From: Paenibacillus uliginis N3/975
GTDB lineage: Bacteria; Bacillota; Bacilli; Paenibacillales; Paenibacillaceae
Direction: 5' to 3'
DNA: 64,000 bases
NCBI RefSeq assembly: GCF_900177425.1
Contig: NZ_LT840184.1
Coordinates: 5,949,787 to 6,013,786 of the forward strand
Positions 37,849 through 46,240 of the stretch are shown one piece after another; within the stretch, counting starts at the first letter, position 1; each line of letters starts with the position of its first letter. Below the pieces are notes generated by a model. The model was given only the letters and a program-made list of their open reading frames with translations. It made no database searches and was not told the origin of the DNA. The translations under genes were made by a program, and so were the position numbers.

Positions 37849-37907
37849 TTTAAAAACAATACTAAAACTGTTATAATACACTAACTCCAATCGATACAAT
37901 TCGTATC
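37849..37907 (+). promoter_or_regulatory. vanZ-like gene promoter with one operator copy
   Basis: TTTAAA (37849-37854), 17 bp and TATAAT (37872-37877) form a SigA-type promoter. GATACAATTCGTATC (37893-37907) lies downstream of the start site. It is the single-copy version of the operator shared with the lasso and capsule promoters. Confidence 0.5.
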
Positions 37908-37979
37908 TTATTTTTCGAGTTCCGGTATCTATGAAAACGGCATATATATTGAAGCGCTTTCACGAAAAGGAGATAACCA

Positions 37980-38408
37980 ATGCGTATTATTCTTACTTTC
38001 ATGTGGGCTTTCGCCCTGTTCATCTTCACTTGCTCGGTTAACTTCCATCTTCTGATCAAATATCATATTGTTGATTTCCGCTTCAATCCGAATCCCGATT
38101 GGTCGGAGCTGTTAAAGCTTGATTTTCAATGGTCGAGTAACGATTGGATTTTGCGAAAAATAGGACATTTCATTGGTTTCTTCATTCTCGCTCTGCTTGC
38201 ATCAGACTTCGGTAAATACAAGTCAGCCTTTTACTTGTCTGTCATCTACGCTGCATTAACTGAAATTCTCCAGTTATTCTTCTTCCGGGGCGGTCGGATC
38301 TATGATGTGGTCAACGATTCCTTCGGCATTCTCCTTGCTTATCTATTCTGTATGATCTTGTTCCTCAAAAAATCAGGGCGTACAAGAAACATAAACAATG
38401 TACATTAA
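37980..38408 (+). CDS. VanZ-like membrane protein
   Basis: 142 residues with about four helices. KIGHFIGFFILALLASDF and YAALTEILQLFFFRGGRIYDVVNDSFGILLAY match the VanZ family, with its conserved E-Q-R-D-x-N residues. VanZ proteins give low-level resistance to some lipid II or membrane-acting antibiotics. It sits just before the lasso C-A-K operon and has the shared operator, so a role in immunity or capsule assembly is possible. GGAG lies 7 bases before the ATG. Confidence 0.85.
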   Translation: MRIILTFMWAFALFIFTCSVNFHLLIKYHIVDFRFNPNPDWSELLKLDFQWSSNDWILRKIGHFIGFFILALLASDFGKYKSAFYLSVIYAALTEILQLFFFRGGRIYDVVNDSFGILLAYLFCMILFLKKSGRTRNINNVH

Positions 38409-38449
38409 AACTTTTTATTCGAAATGGGTATGATACAGCAAAAAAAGTA

Positions 38450-38500
38450 TTGATACAAATTGTATACTTGTTATATAATGACTGTGATACGGATTGTATC
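38450..38500 (+). promoter_or_regulatory. lasso C-A-K promoter with paired operators
   Basis: -35 TTGATA (38450-38455), 18 bp, -10 TATAAT (38474-38479). GATACAAATTGTATA (38452-38466) overlaps the -35 and GATACGGATTGTATC (38486-38500) follows the -10. A bound protein at either would block RNA polymerase. Confidence 0.7.
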
Positions 38501-38543
38501 AATATATATTTCAGCAGGATTAGTCGTAACGGAGGAAAATCGA

Positions 38544-40493
38544 ATGAGTGCAATTGCTGGTATTTATCGTTTTAATGGAGAACCGGTTCAAATGAAGCAT
38601 GGCGGACTTGTAATGGAAGCATTGAGGAAATATCCAGCTAATCAAAGCGGGGCGTGGCATAAGGATCACATCATGCTGGGTTGTCATGCGCAATGGATTA
38701 CGGAACAGTCCACTCACGAATCATTACCTTCCTACGATCCGAATCGGGGGCTGGCCATAACGGCAGATGCCATTATTGACAACAGAGACGAATTAATGGA
38801 TCAATTGCAAGTCCCCTATAACCTTAGGCCAAACATGACAGACAGTGAGGTTTTATTGCTGGCATATGAAAAATGGTCAGAACGAATGCCGGAACGACTG
38901 GTCGGAGATTTTGCCTTCGTTATCTGGGATGAGAGAAAGCAGCTCCTTTTTGGAGCAAGGGATTTCTCAGGCGCGCGAACGCTCTATTATCATCATGACG
39001 AACAGCAACTTTCCTTCTGCACGATGATTAACCCCTTATTATCTTTACCTTATGTACATAAAGAGCTTAACGAACCATGGCTGGCAGAGTTTCTGGCGAT
39101 TAGCGGTGTTTTCGAACCGCCGGATGTTTCAACCACAATTTATAAAAATATTCATCAGCTGCCGCCATCACATACGATCACGCTCAACAACAATAGGGTT
39201 TCGATTTCCAGATACAACAGCCTTTCGGATGTAATTCCTTTAAACCTTGCATCATCGCAAGAGTATGAGGAGGCATTCAGGGAGGTGTTCAATAAAGCCG
39301 TTACGGCCAGGCTCCGACGTACTCACCGAAATGTCGGTGCTCATCTTAGCGGAGGATTGGATTCAGGCGCTGTCGTCAGCTTCGCTGCCAAAGCCCTGCA
39401 GAAGAATAACCGTCCCCTTCATACATTCAGTTACATACCAGAGGATGGATTCGTGGATTGGACACCAAAGCACAGGTTTGCAGACGAAAGACCACTTATT
39501 AAGCAAACAGTGAATTTTGTGGGGAACATTAACGACAATTATTTGAATTTCCAAGGAAAAAGCCCCTTCTCGGAAATCGATGATTGGCTTGACATCATGG
39601 AGTCTCCCTACAAGTTCTTCGATAATTCATTCTGGTTAAGAGGTATCTATGAGCAAGCTGAGCAGCGAGGGATAGGCATTATGCTCACCGGAGCCAGAGG
39701 AAATTACAGCATCTCTTGGGGCCCCGCAATCGAGTATTACACTAAGCTCATGAAAAGGTTCAACTGGCTTAAATTATCCCGAGAAATCAAACAATATAGC
39801 AAAAATGTCGGAGTAGGACGCAAGCGAATCTACTCCATTATCAGCCGTAAAGCATTTCCCGCACTCGAACGATTAAAACCTCCTAGTTCAACATATGAAT
39901 TTCCGCAATTGATTAATTCAGACTTCGCCAAACGGACCGGTATCTATGACAAACTCAGAGACCGCAAATTTATCGGAATCGGCTCAACAGACGATCTGCC
40001 GGCAGATCCACTAGAAGCAAGAAGGCAGCATTACGACCGTGTAAACATGTGGAGCACAACCGGAACAAGCGGATGCAAACTTTCTCTTCGTTATTCGGTA
40101 TGGAGCCACGATCCTACCAATGATCTGCGGGTTATACGTTTCTGCCTATCGACTCCGATAGAACAATTCGTTCAGAATGGCATGGATCGAGCATTAGTTC
40201 GTCGGTCCACAGAAGGTTGGCTACCTAATCCTATCCGGCTCAATCAACGAACGAGAGGGATACAAGCTGCGGATTCCATCCATAGGATGTTAAGCGACTG
40301 GTCTGTTTTCATCGAAGAGTTGGATCAATTGAACCGCGATTCTCGAATGCAGCAGGTCATCAACATGCCTGTTATCCAAGATGCACTAGCAGAAGCCCGT
40401 CATGGCATTAACCCAAATCAAGCCTACAATCCGTCCATCAAGTTGTTAATGCGCAGCTTAATTTTGTACCGATTTCTCGAAAAAAACTTTTGA
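38544..40493 (+). CDS. padeC: lasso peptide cyclase (asparagine-synthetase-like C protein)
   Basis: 649 residues. The N-terminal glutaminase-like domain (1-200) starts MSAIAGIYRF and lacks the catalytic Cys at position 2, so it cannot use glutamine, as in lasso cyclases. The synthetase domain has the ATP loop HLSGGLDSGAVV near 269. It adenylates the ring Asp side chain of the core and joins it to the freed Ala1 amine. GGAGG lies 8 bases before ATG 38544; earlier in-frame ATGs fall inside the promoter. The precursor follows 15 bases later. Confidence 0.92.
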   Translation: MSAIAGIYRFNGEPVQMKHGGLVMEALRKYPANQSGAWHKDHIMLGCHAQWITEQSTHESLPSYDPNRGLAITADAIIDNRDELMDQLQVPYNLRPNMTDSEVLLLAYEKWSERMPERLVGDFAFVIWDERKQLLFGARDFSGARTLYYHHDEQQLSFCTMINPLLSLPYVHKELNEPWLAEFLAISGVFEPPDVSTTIYKNIHQLPPSHTITLNNNRVSISRYNSLSDVIPLNLASSQEYEEAFREVFNKAVTARLRRTHRNVGAHLSGGLDSGAVVSFAAKALQKNNRPLHTFSYIPEDGFVDWTPKHRFADERPLIKQTVNFVGNINDNYLNFQGKSPFSEIDDWLDIMESPYKFFDNSFWLRGIYEQAEQRGIGIMLTGARGNYSISWGPAIEYYTKLMKRFNWLKLSREIKQYSKNVGVGRKRIYSIISRKAFPALERLKPPSSTYEFPQLINSDFAKRTGIYDKLRDRKFIGIGSTDDLPADPLEARRQHYDRVNMWSTTGTSGCKLSLRYSVWSHDPTNDLRVIRFCLSTPIEQFVQNGMDRALVRRSTEGWLPNPIRLNQRTRGIQAADSIHRMLSDWSVFIEELDQLNRDSRMQQVINMPVIQDALAEARHGINPNQAYNPSIKLLMRSLILYRFLEKNF

Positions 40494-40508
40494 AAGGAGG
40501 TGAAATCA

Positions 40509-40634
40509 ATGAAAAAGGAATGGAACACACCTGCTTTGGAAGTTCTTGATATTAAGATGACTATGGCTGGTCCTGGTGGTGCAATTCCAGATGGAGTCCA
40601 ACCAGATCCTGATGAAACGATACACTACAGCTAA
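40509..40634 (+). CDS. padeA: lasso peptide precursor, paeninodin type
   Basis: 41 residues. Leader MKKEWNTPALEVLDIKMTM has the W-x2-P-x-L recognition motif and Thr at -2 before the cut. The 22-residue core begins AGPGGAIPD, so Ala1 can close a nine-residue ring on Asp9, and continues GVQPDPDE to the end TIHYS. From memory paeninodin shares AGPG, the P-D ring closure and QPDPDE; ring positions 5-7 and the tail differ. The terminal Ser is the expected phosphorylation site of the neighbouring kinase. AAAGGAGGTG lies 7 bases before the ATG. Confidence 0.95.
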   Translation: MKKEWNTPALEVLDIKMTMAGPGGAIPDGVQPDPDETIHYS

Positions 40635-40660
40635 ACATAAGCCATCATCACTAGAAGCGC

Positions 40661-40707
40661 AGCCCCTATACGCCTTATTGGGTATAAGGGCTTTACTCTT
40701 TTTATTT
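40661..40707 (+). terminator. attenuating hairpin between lasso precursor and kinase
   Basis: AGCCCCTATAC (40661-40671) pairs with GTATAAGGGCT (40682-40692), one mismatch, followed by TTACTCTTTTTATTT. Partial termination here would raise precursor transcript over kinase transcript. Confidence 0.65.
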
Positions 40708-40734
40708 GTAATTTGAGCAAATGGAGTGAGGACC

Positions 40735-41655
40735 GTGTTTCAAACTCTTAACAAAACCATATATAAAGCCTTCGGGCATTCTATACAAAGTGACATCCCC
40801 CTGCCTGAACTGCAGCAGATAGATGATCCCAATGAATCCGTGGATATTGTTATACGCTATGCCGATTTAACCGCAAAATGGTTGGAGCATTCTGACTCGT
40901 CGAGGACATCCGTATGTACAGAGACTATGGTCATGTTCAGGGTTCCTGATCTGGCTATTTTCGCCGTAGAAAACGGGACCATCATTTACATTTCGCCCGA
41001 AAATGGTGCTGATGAAGATAAAATGCGATTATATATTCTTGGAACATGCATGGGTGCTATTTTACTCCAGAGAAAAATACTTCCTTTGCACGGCAGTGCC
41101 GTCGTCATTGACCATAAAGCTTACGCATTCGTCGGTCATTCCGGACACGGTAAATCTACACTTGCTTCAGCCTTTTTGCAGCAAGGATACCAGCTAGTAA
41201 CCGATGATGTCATCGCCATTACGCTGGATCACCGGAATATTCCTTATGTAACGCCGGCTTACCCACAGCAGAAACTTTGGCAGGAAAGCTTGGATGTCTT
41301 TGGCATGAGTTCGAATCAATTCCGTCCATTATTCGAGCGCGAAACCAAATACGCCGTTCCTGTGGAATCTTATTTTTCTTCCGACACCCTTCCGCTGGCC
41401 GGTATATTTGAGCTGATCAAGACAGACTGCAATCAGGTCCAGATTCGGGCGGTTGATAAGTTAGAACGGTTACCGCTTCTATACCGACATACATATCGCA
41501 AATCCTTACTTTCAGACTGCGGGTTAACCAAATGGCATTTTGACATGACAGCTCGCATGTCTGGCAGTATCGACATATACCAGCTTCAGCGACCATTAAA
41601 CGAGCCTACAGTGCATCAGCTAACGGATATGGTTTTACATGCTATTGGAAAGTAA
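40735..41655 (+). CDS. padeK: lasso precursor kinase (HPr-kinase-like)
   Basis: 306 residues. The P-loop FVGHSGHGKSTLASAF (about 132-147) and YQLVTDDVIAIT are the HPr kinase-type ATP and Mg sites. Homologues in paeninodin clusters phosphorylate the side chain of the C-terminal Ser of the precursor; this precursor ends in Ser, so the activity fits. GTG 40735 with GGAG 8 bases upstream is preferred to GTG 40726, which overlaps that site. Confidence 0.85.
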   Translation: MFQTLNKTIYKAFGHSIQSDIPLPELQQIDDPNESVDIVIRYADLTAKWLEHSDSSRTSVCTETMVMFRVPDLAIFAVENGTIIYISPENGADEDKMRLYILGTCMGAILLQRKILPLHGSAVVIDHKAYAFVGHSGHGKSTLASAFLQQGYQLVTDDVIAITLDHRNIPYVTPAYPQQKLWQESLDVFGMSSNQFRPLFERETKYAVPVESYFSSDTLPLAGIFELIKTDCNQVQIRAVDKLERLPLLYRHTYRKSLLSDCGLTKWHFDMTARMSGSIDIYQLQRPLNEPTVHQLTDMVLHAIGK

Positions 41656-41668
41656 AAAGACGGAAAGG

Positions 41669-41696
41669 CGACCTTTATGGGTCGTTATTTCTTTTT
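41669..41696 (+). terminator. terminator of the lasso C-A-K operon
   Basis: CGACC (41669-41673) and GGTCG (41680-41684) are followed by TTATTTCTTTTT, 13 bases after the kinase stop. Confidence 0.6.
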
Positions 41697-41760
41697 GTAG
41701 CGAGTCTAATTCGGGTCAACATAGTTTTCTAATCATTGAAAAATAAGGCTTACAAAAACA

Positions 41761-41786
41761 AAACCCCGCTCATCTGAGCGGGGTTT
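41761..41786. terminator. terminator between lasso kinase and GH3 genes
   Basis: AAACCCCGCTC and GAGCGGGGTTT form an 11-bp stem with loop ATCT. On the minus strand the tail is TTGTTTTTG, so it serves mainly the GH3 gene. Confidence 0.8.
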
Positions 41787-41793
41787 ATGTATC

Positions 41794-41834
41794 GAGGCGA
41801 ACCGTGGAGAGATAAATCCACAATTCACCGCCGC
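41794..41834 (+). repeat. dispersed hairpin repeat, copy A
   Basis: The repeat begins GAGGCGAACCGTGGA and ends AATCCACAATTCACC plus GCCGC. GTGGA pairs with TCCAC and GGCGAA with TTCACC (one mismatch). Related copies are at 61239-61280 and 63595-63632, all in the same orientation. Confidence 0.65.
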
Positions 41835-41899
41835 ATGTTGATTCAGTCGTTTGCCGAGGCCGTTTGATAGTTTAATAACCTCATTTACGCGTTTCTACA

Positions 41900-44686
41900 T
41901 TAAACTCGTTTAAACTCAATCCAATCGATCTGCAAGCCTGGTTTGACGAAATCCAACTTCATCTCATAAAGACCTGCTTCCAATTCGACTTTTACAAGCT
42001 TCTGTCTGATCCATCTGCCGTCTGTACCATTCGTTTGAATGGTCGTCATCGGTTGATCGTTCAGTGTCACGTTGCAAGCGCTTTGCGCCAGTTCGGATTC
42101 CGGAGACATGATGCGCACAATGATCCGGTACTCGCCGGACTGATCTACTTTCATAAAAGTCGATCCGGCTACGGAAGGTTTTACCTGTGCGTTTTCGGAT
42201 AAAGTTTGGACTTGTTCCGGCGAAAGAGAGTGATCGGCTTTAAACGTAGCGACCGCTTCTTCGATCACCTGTTTTCTGGAGAATACCGGCGCTTGCATCA
42301 GGAACTTGCAAATATTGATGGCGCTGCGCTGCAGTTCTCCACGAGTCAGGGTTCCATTTTCTAGGGATTCTATGGTATTGTCGTCCCACGCATTGATTTC
42401 CGCACCGTAGTTCATGACCACCATATAAAGATCGTTTTGTGCACGGACCATCCAGTTCGTATGTTTTCGATCTGCAGGGCCTCCATGAACCACGTCGTTC
42501 ATAATGGCCCACCAGTCCGTCATCACGATGCCTTGAAATCCCCACTCCCCACGAAGAATGGTGGTATTCAAATCATAATTGGAAGCCGCCCAGTGTCCAT
42601 TGATCGGATTATAGGAGGTCATAATTGAATTTGCTCCGCCCTGCTTCACCGCAATTTCAAAGCCTTTCAGATAAATTTCCCGAAGAGCGCGCTCAGAGAC
42701 AACGGCATCAACTTTGCTGCGATGCTTTTCTTGGTTGTTACAGGCGAAATGCTTCAGCGTGGCATTGGAACCGCCTTTCATAATCCCGCGCGTGCATGCT
42801 GCAGCAAACACCCCAGAGATCAGCGGGTCTTCCGAGAAATACTCAAAATTGCGTCCATTAAGCGGGCTGCGCCGAATATTCAAGCCAGGTCCAAGTAAAG
42901 CGTCAATGTTGTAGCTTAATAATTCCCGGCCTTCCATGACATAAAGCTCTTCGACCAGTTCCGTGTTCCAGGTAGCCGCAAGCAAGGTTCCAATGGCAAC
43001 CTGCGTTGCTTTTTGCCCGCTGTCCATCCGAATCCCGGACGGTCCGTCCGCCGTACAAGCAACCGGAATTCCGTAGTCTAACAAGCTGTCGCTTACCCCG
43101 CCGAAAGCCGAAGCCGTACCCGGTGTGACAAGCGGACTGCTCATTCCTTCTCCTCTGACGATCACCGCCAGATCCTGATCGCTAAGCTGGGCGATAAAGG
43201 CTTCCATGCTGACTTTTCCATCATACACGTCCCTTAATTTGTAGCCCTGATTGCCGGTTTGCTCCAGGGTTTGCGGCAGATTTTTTTCAATCCGTTCCGC
43301 CATGGAAATCTTGCGCTTCGGTACCTCTGCAAAGGTCAGTTCATACGAACCGTCTTCTTTGCGAGCGCCCGGCTTCATTCTCGTAAAGTTTTCCGTTGGC
43401 GCCATTGCTTCTTGCAGCTGTTCAACGACTTGAAGAGTTTCTACAACATAACCGTTTTGACCTTCAATGCCGATTTCCTCCACATTTTTGACACTGGTTC
43501 CCACATACAGACGGTACGTTCCGGCTTCTAAGACATAAGCGGAAGGCTGCCCCGTCACACCGGCGTCATCATACGAAGCCATGGTAGCAACAGGAAAGCT
43601 CACGATCAGATGCTGCGATTCACCCGCTTGAAGTTCTTTTGTCTTCCCAAATGCTGCCAAAACTTTAGCAGGCTGGCCCAGCTTTCCTTGCGGCGCTTCG
43701 TAATAGACCTGCACGACCTCTTTACCTGCATAGGTGGTTCCGATATTTTTTACGGTTACGCCGATTTCAACGTATTGTTCTCCCTCTTTGACGGTCAGTT
43801 TGGCTTCTTCGGGCACGATTTCGAACTGGGTATAAGACAACCCGTAACCGAATTCGAACTGAACTTTATCCGGTCGAAACGTTTCGAAAAAACGGTATCC
43901 CACATAGATGTCTTCCTGATAAACATTGTTAAGTTCATTGCCGTAATTACGGGTTGATGGATAATCCTCGATCGAAAATGCAATGGTATCGGTTAATTTA
44001 CCGCTTGGTGTCACCTCTCCGACCAATACGTCAGCAATCGCATTGCCCCCTTCCATGCCGCCATGCCAAGCGTAAATGACACATGGAATCGGGTGTACAT
44101 AACCTTCATCGTACATCCAGCTCATATCGATAATATTCGATACATTCAGTGCAACGACTGTTTGTTCGAAATATGCAGTTACCTGCTTTAGCATCGCTTT
44201 TTCTTCTACCGTTAGTTGGTAGCTGCCCGGCTCATTGGCATTATCTTGATCTTCTCCCGCTGTACGTCCGATGACAATGATCGCCTTGTCGGATTTATTT
44301 CTTGCCGCTGATACCAGCTCATCGCTTAAAGGCATATCCTTCTGATGCCACGGCTCAGCCGCCCAGCCGCCTCCGCCATTATCAAATGGATTTTGCTCAA
44401 TCCACTTTTCATATACAGCTGCTAATTCTTCGTTGATGGTAATGTTCTTTTTATTTCGAAGACCACCCAGCAGATTGGTTGTATGGGTTACATGGACACT
44501 GCCCCCCGAACCTGTACCGCTGCGATAATAATTAACCTGAGTTCTGCCAAACACTGAAACATTTTCGTTTTTTTGAATGGGAAGAACTTGTCCTTCATTT
44601 TTTAACAGCACGGCACCTTCTGCTGCTACTCGTCTGCTAAATTCAGCAAAACCTTCTAATGGAACTCCGAGTTTCTGTGTGCTCAA
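41900..44686 (-). CDS. glycoside hydrolase family 3, permuted domain order
   Basis: 928 residues. The order is unusual: the GH3 C-terminal alpha/beta sandwich comes first (about 1-255; FSRRVAAEGAVLLKNEGQVLPI), then a fibronectin-III-like domain (about 270-390), then the TIM barrel (about 490-800) with the nucleophile Asp near 723 in GIVMTDWWA. A C-terminal carbohydrate-binding-like beta domain (about 830-928) ends it. Permuted beta-glucosidases of this kind are known. No signal peptide, so it acts on imported sugars. It starts at TTG with AGGAGGG 7 bases before. Single gene. Confidence 0.88.
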   Translation of the reverse strand: MSTQKLGVPLEGFAEFSRRVAAEGAVLLKNEGQVLPIQKNENVSVFGRTQVNYYRSGTGSGGSVHVTHTTNLLGGLRNKKNITINEELAAVYEKWIEQNPFDNGGGGWAAEPWHQKDMPLSDELVSAARNKSDKAIIVIGRTAGEDQDNANEPGSYQLTVEEKAMLKQVTAYFEQTVVALNVSNIIDMSWMYDEGYVHPIPCVIYAWHGGMEGGNAIADVLVGEVTPSGKLTDTIAFSIEDYPSTRNYGNELNNVYQEDIYVGYRFFETFRPDKVQFEFGYGLSYTQFEIVPEEAKLTVKEGEQYVEIGVTVKNIGTTYAGKEVVQVYYEAPQGKLGQPAKVLAAFGKTKELQAGESQHLIVSFPVATMASYDDAGVTGQPSAYVLEAGTYRLYVGTSVKNVEEIGIEGQNGYVVETLQVVEQLQEAMAPTENFTRMKPGARKEDGSYELTFAEVPKRKISMAERIEKNLPQTLEQTGNQGYKLRDVYDGKVSMEAFIAQLSDQDLAVIVRGEGMSSPLVTPGTASAFGGVSDSLLDYGIPVACTADGPSGIRMDSGQKATQVAIGTLLAATWNTELVEELYVMEGRELLSYNIDALLGPGLNIRRSPLNGRNFEYFSEDPLISGVFAAACTRGIMKGGSNATLKHFACNNQEKHRSKVDAVVSERALREIYLKGFEIAVKQGGANSIMTSYNPINGHWAASNYDLNTTILRGEWGFQGIVMTDWWAIMNDVVHGGPADRKHTNWMVRAQNDLYMVVMNYGAEINAWDDNTIESLENGTLTRGELQRSAINICKFLMQAPVFSRKQVIEEAVATFKADHSLSPEQVQTLSENAQVKPSVAGSTFMKVDQSGEYRIIVRIMSPESELAQSACNVTLNDQPMTTIQTNGTDGRWIRQKLVKVELEAGLYEMKLDFVKPGLQIDWIEFKRV

Positions 44687-45576
44687 TTTATTCCCTCCTG
44701 GTTGTCATCTCTATATTGATAGGTATGAATCTTTCACTAATTGCTTCTTATTTCGTTAATTTCAGGTTGAAGCATAGAGGTGTGACATCTACCTAATATC
44801 ATAGTAACAAATTCTATAGAAGAATATAGAAACTCCTGCAAGATTATTTTCTATCACTTAAAGGACGTTAACTTTACTATTACCTTAATATCTTCAATTT
44901 CTTCCGTCACCCGATAACACTGTATAACAACCATACTCTGCCACAAAAACTATGCTTCCGCAATGATCTTGTTCCAATTCTTCCGGAATATCAACTCTAA
45001 AGGAACAACTCAATATTTTGATATACGCAATTCTGAACGGCCTCATAATTCCTACAATACAGAACACCGACAGCAATTTTCAATACTTAAGTTTGGCCCC
45101 CTGAGGAATTCAAATCTTATGCACTTATAAAACCTAAAATCGTGTCTTGACAACAGGATATACCATAATATACTATAAAAGTAGTTTATTGATATTGATA
45201 GTATAAATCCCTAAAAGTATTATTTTTTAGTGCGGAATCGCTGCCTATATTCCAACGTTTCACCACATCCACGCACCTGAATCCAGGCTTGCGTCGGTCT
45301 ACACTTCATTTCTCCATAATTATCATCCTCAAGGAATCACTACAATCGCCCATTAGGGCATTCACAGCAACGCAACCAACTCTTCGTACACATAATGAGA
45401 TAGAACTCCCTTAAAATTCCTGCACAGGGTAACGGCCAAGATATTATAAGCCCCTGTTTAAGCTAACCTTTCGTAAGACATCAAAAAATCAAACACCTCT
45501 GTAACTCTTTCCAGCCGCTTCCTTTTACCTTTTTCTCGTTGCTCGGATAAGGCCGACTCTTGGTCCCCAATAGATC
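44687..45576. other. 890-base gap without a recognisable gene
   Basis: Short open frames occur on both strands but none has a ribosome binding site, family similarity or codon pattern like its neighbours. No clear RNA structure was found. It separates the GH3 gene from the six-cysteine peptide locus. Confidence 0.5.
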
Positions 45577-45666
45577 TATACAATTATCAAAATTGTATAT
45601 TTGTTACTTATAGTCAACAGACATTTATTTAATATGATTTTATTTGTGAATGTAAGTGTTTACATT
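45577..45666 (+). promoter_or_regulatory. two inverted repeats upstream of the six-cysteine peptide locus
   Basis: TATACAATT (45577-45585) and AATTGTATA (45591-45599) are inverted with a 5-base loop. AATGTAA (45649-45655) and TTACATT (45660-45666) form a second repeat 66 bases before the mauE start. Both are candidate operators. I could not place a convincing -35/-10 pair. Confidence 0.4.
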
Positions 45667-45731
45667 AATTGGTCATGTCCTCTGCACCACTTTCGCAAGC
45701 AAACTAAATAATAAGAGTTGGGGGGATTTTC

Positions 45732-46235
45732 ATGGACATTAACTTGGTTGTGTCAGTTGCTTTAGCTACCCTATTGTTATACTCCTCTATCGCCAAAACT
45801 TTGTCTTACCAAGATTTCAAAACGACTATACAACAACTGAAGTTTCCGTTGTATTTCACTTGGCTGGTTGTAGCGGTGGAGGGGATTATCGCAGTGCTAC
45901 TTGTTTTGGATTTCACTCAGCAGATTGGTCATTTCGCCGCAATGTTGTTGTTCCTGTCTTTCTATGTGGTTGCGGGCTTGGCTATTTATAAGAAATTGAA
46001 TATAAGTTGTAACTGCTTTGGGAAATCAAGTGAAGAAAAGCTAGGATGGGGAACGATTTGGAAGGTCACACCGCTCTTGTTATTAGCATTGATCGGACTT
46101 TCGGTTGATCGCTCACTAGCCCTAACTTCTATGAATCTGACAGAGATGATTAGTTGCGTTGGACTAACAGTTGGGATATTGAATATGTACTTCATGTTGA
46201 AAAATAGAAAACTACTATTAGAGGGAGGCTCATAA
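45732..46235 (+). CDS. MauE/DoxX-like membrane redox protein
   Basis: 167 residues, four helices (about 4-22, 41-60, 66-86, 114-133) and a fifth near the end. A CxC pair, C93 and C95 in NISCNCFG, sits in the position of the C-x-C-F-G motif of MauE proteins. MauE acts with the thioredoxin-like MauD in forming the many disulfides of the methylamine dehydrogenase small subunit. Here it is first in an operon with a thioredoxin-like protein, two six-cysteine peptides and an exporter, so a disulfide-forming role for those peptides is inferred. GGGGGG precedes the ATG. Confidence 0.82.
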   Translation: MDINLVVSVALATLLLYSSIAKTLSYQDFKTTIQQLKFPLYFTWLVVAVEGIIAVLLVLDFTQQIGHFAAMLLFLSFYVVAGLAIYKKLNISCNCFGKSSEEKLGWGTIWKVTPLLLLALIGLSVDRSLALTSMNLTEMISCVGLTVGILNMYFMLKNRKLLLEGGS

Positions 46236-46240
46236 ATCCA

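Noticed and set aside
38460..38543. N-terminal extension of the lasso cyclase
   Set aside because: Its start codon lies within the promoter/operator; ATG 38544 has GGAGG and gives the family's normal beginning.
44894..45076. Minus-strand 60-codon open frame in the long gap
   Set aside because: No ribosome binding site, no recognisable domain and no conserved pattern.
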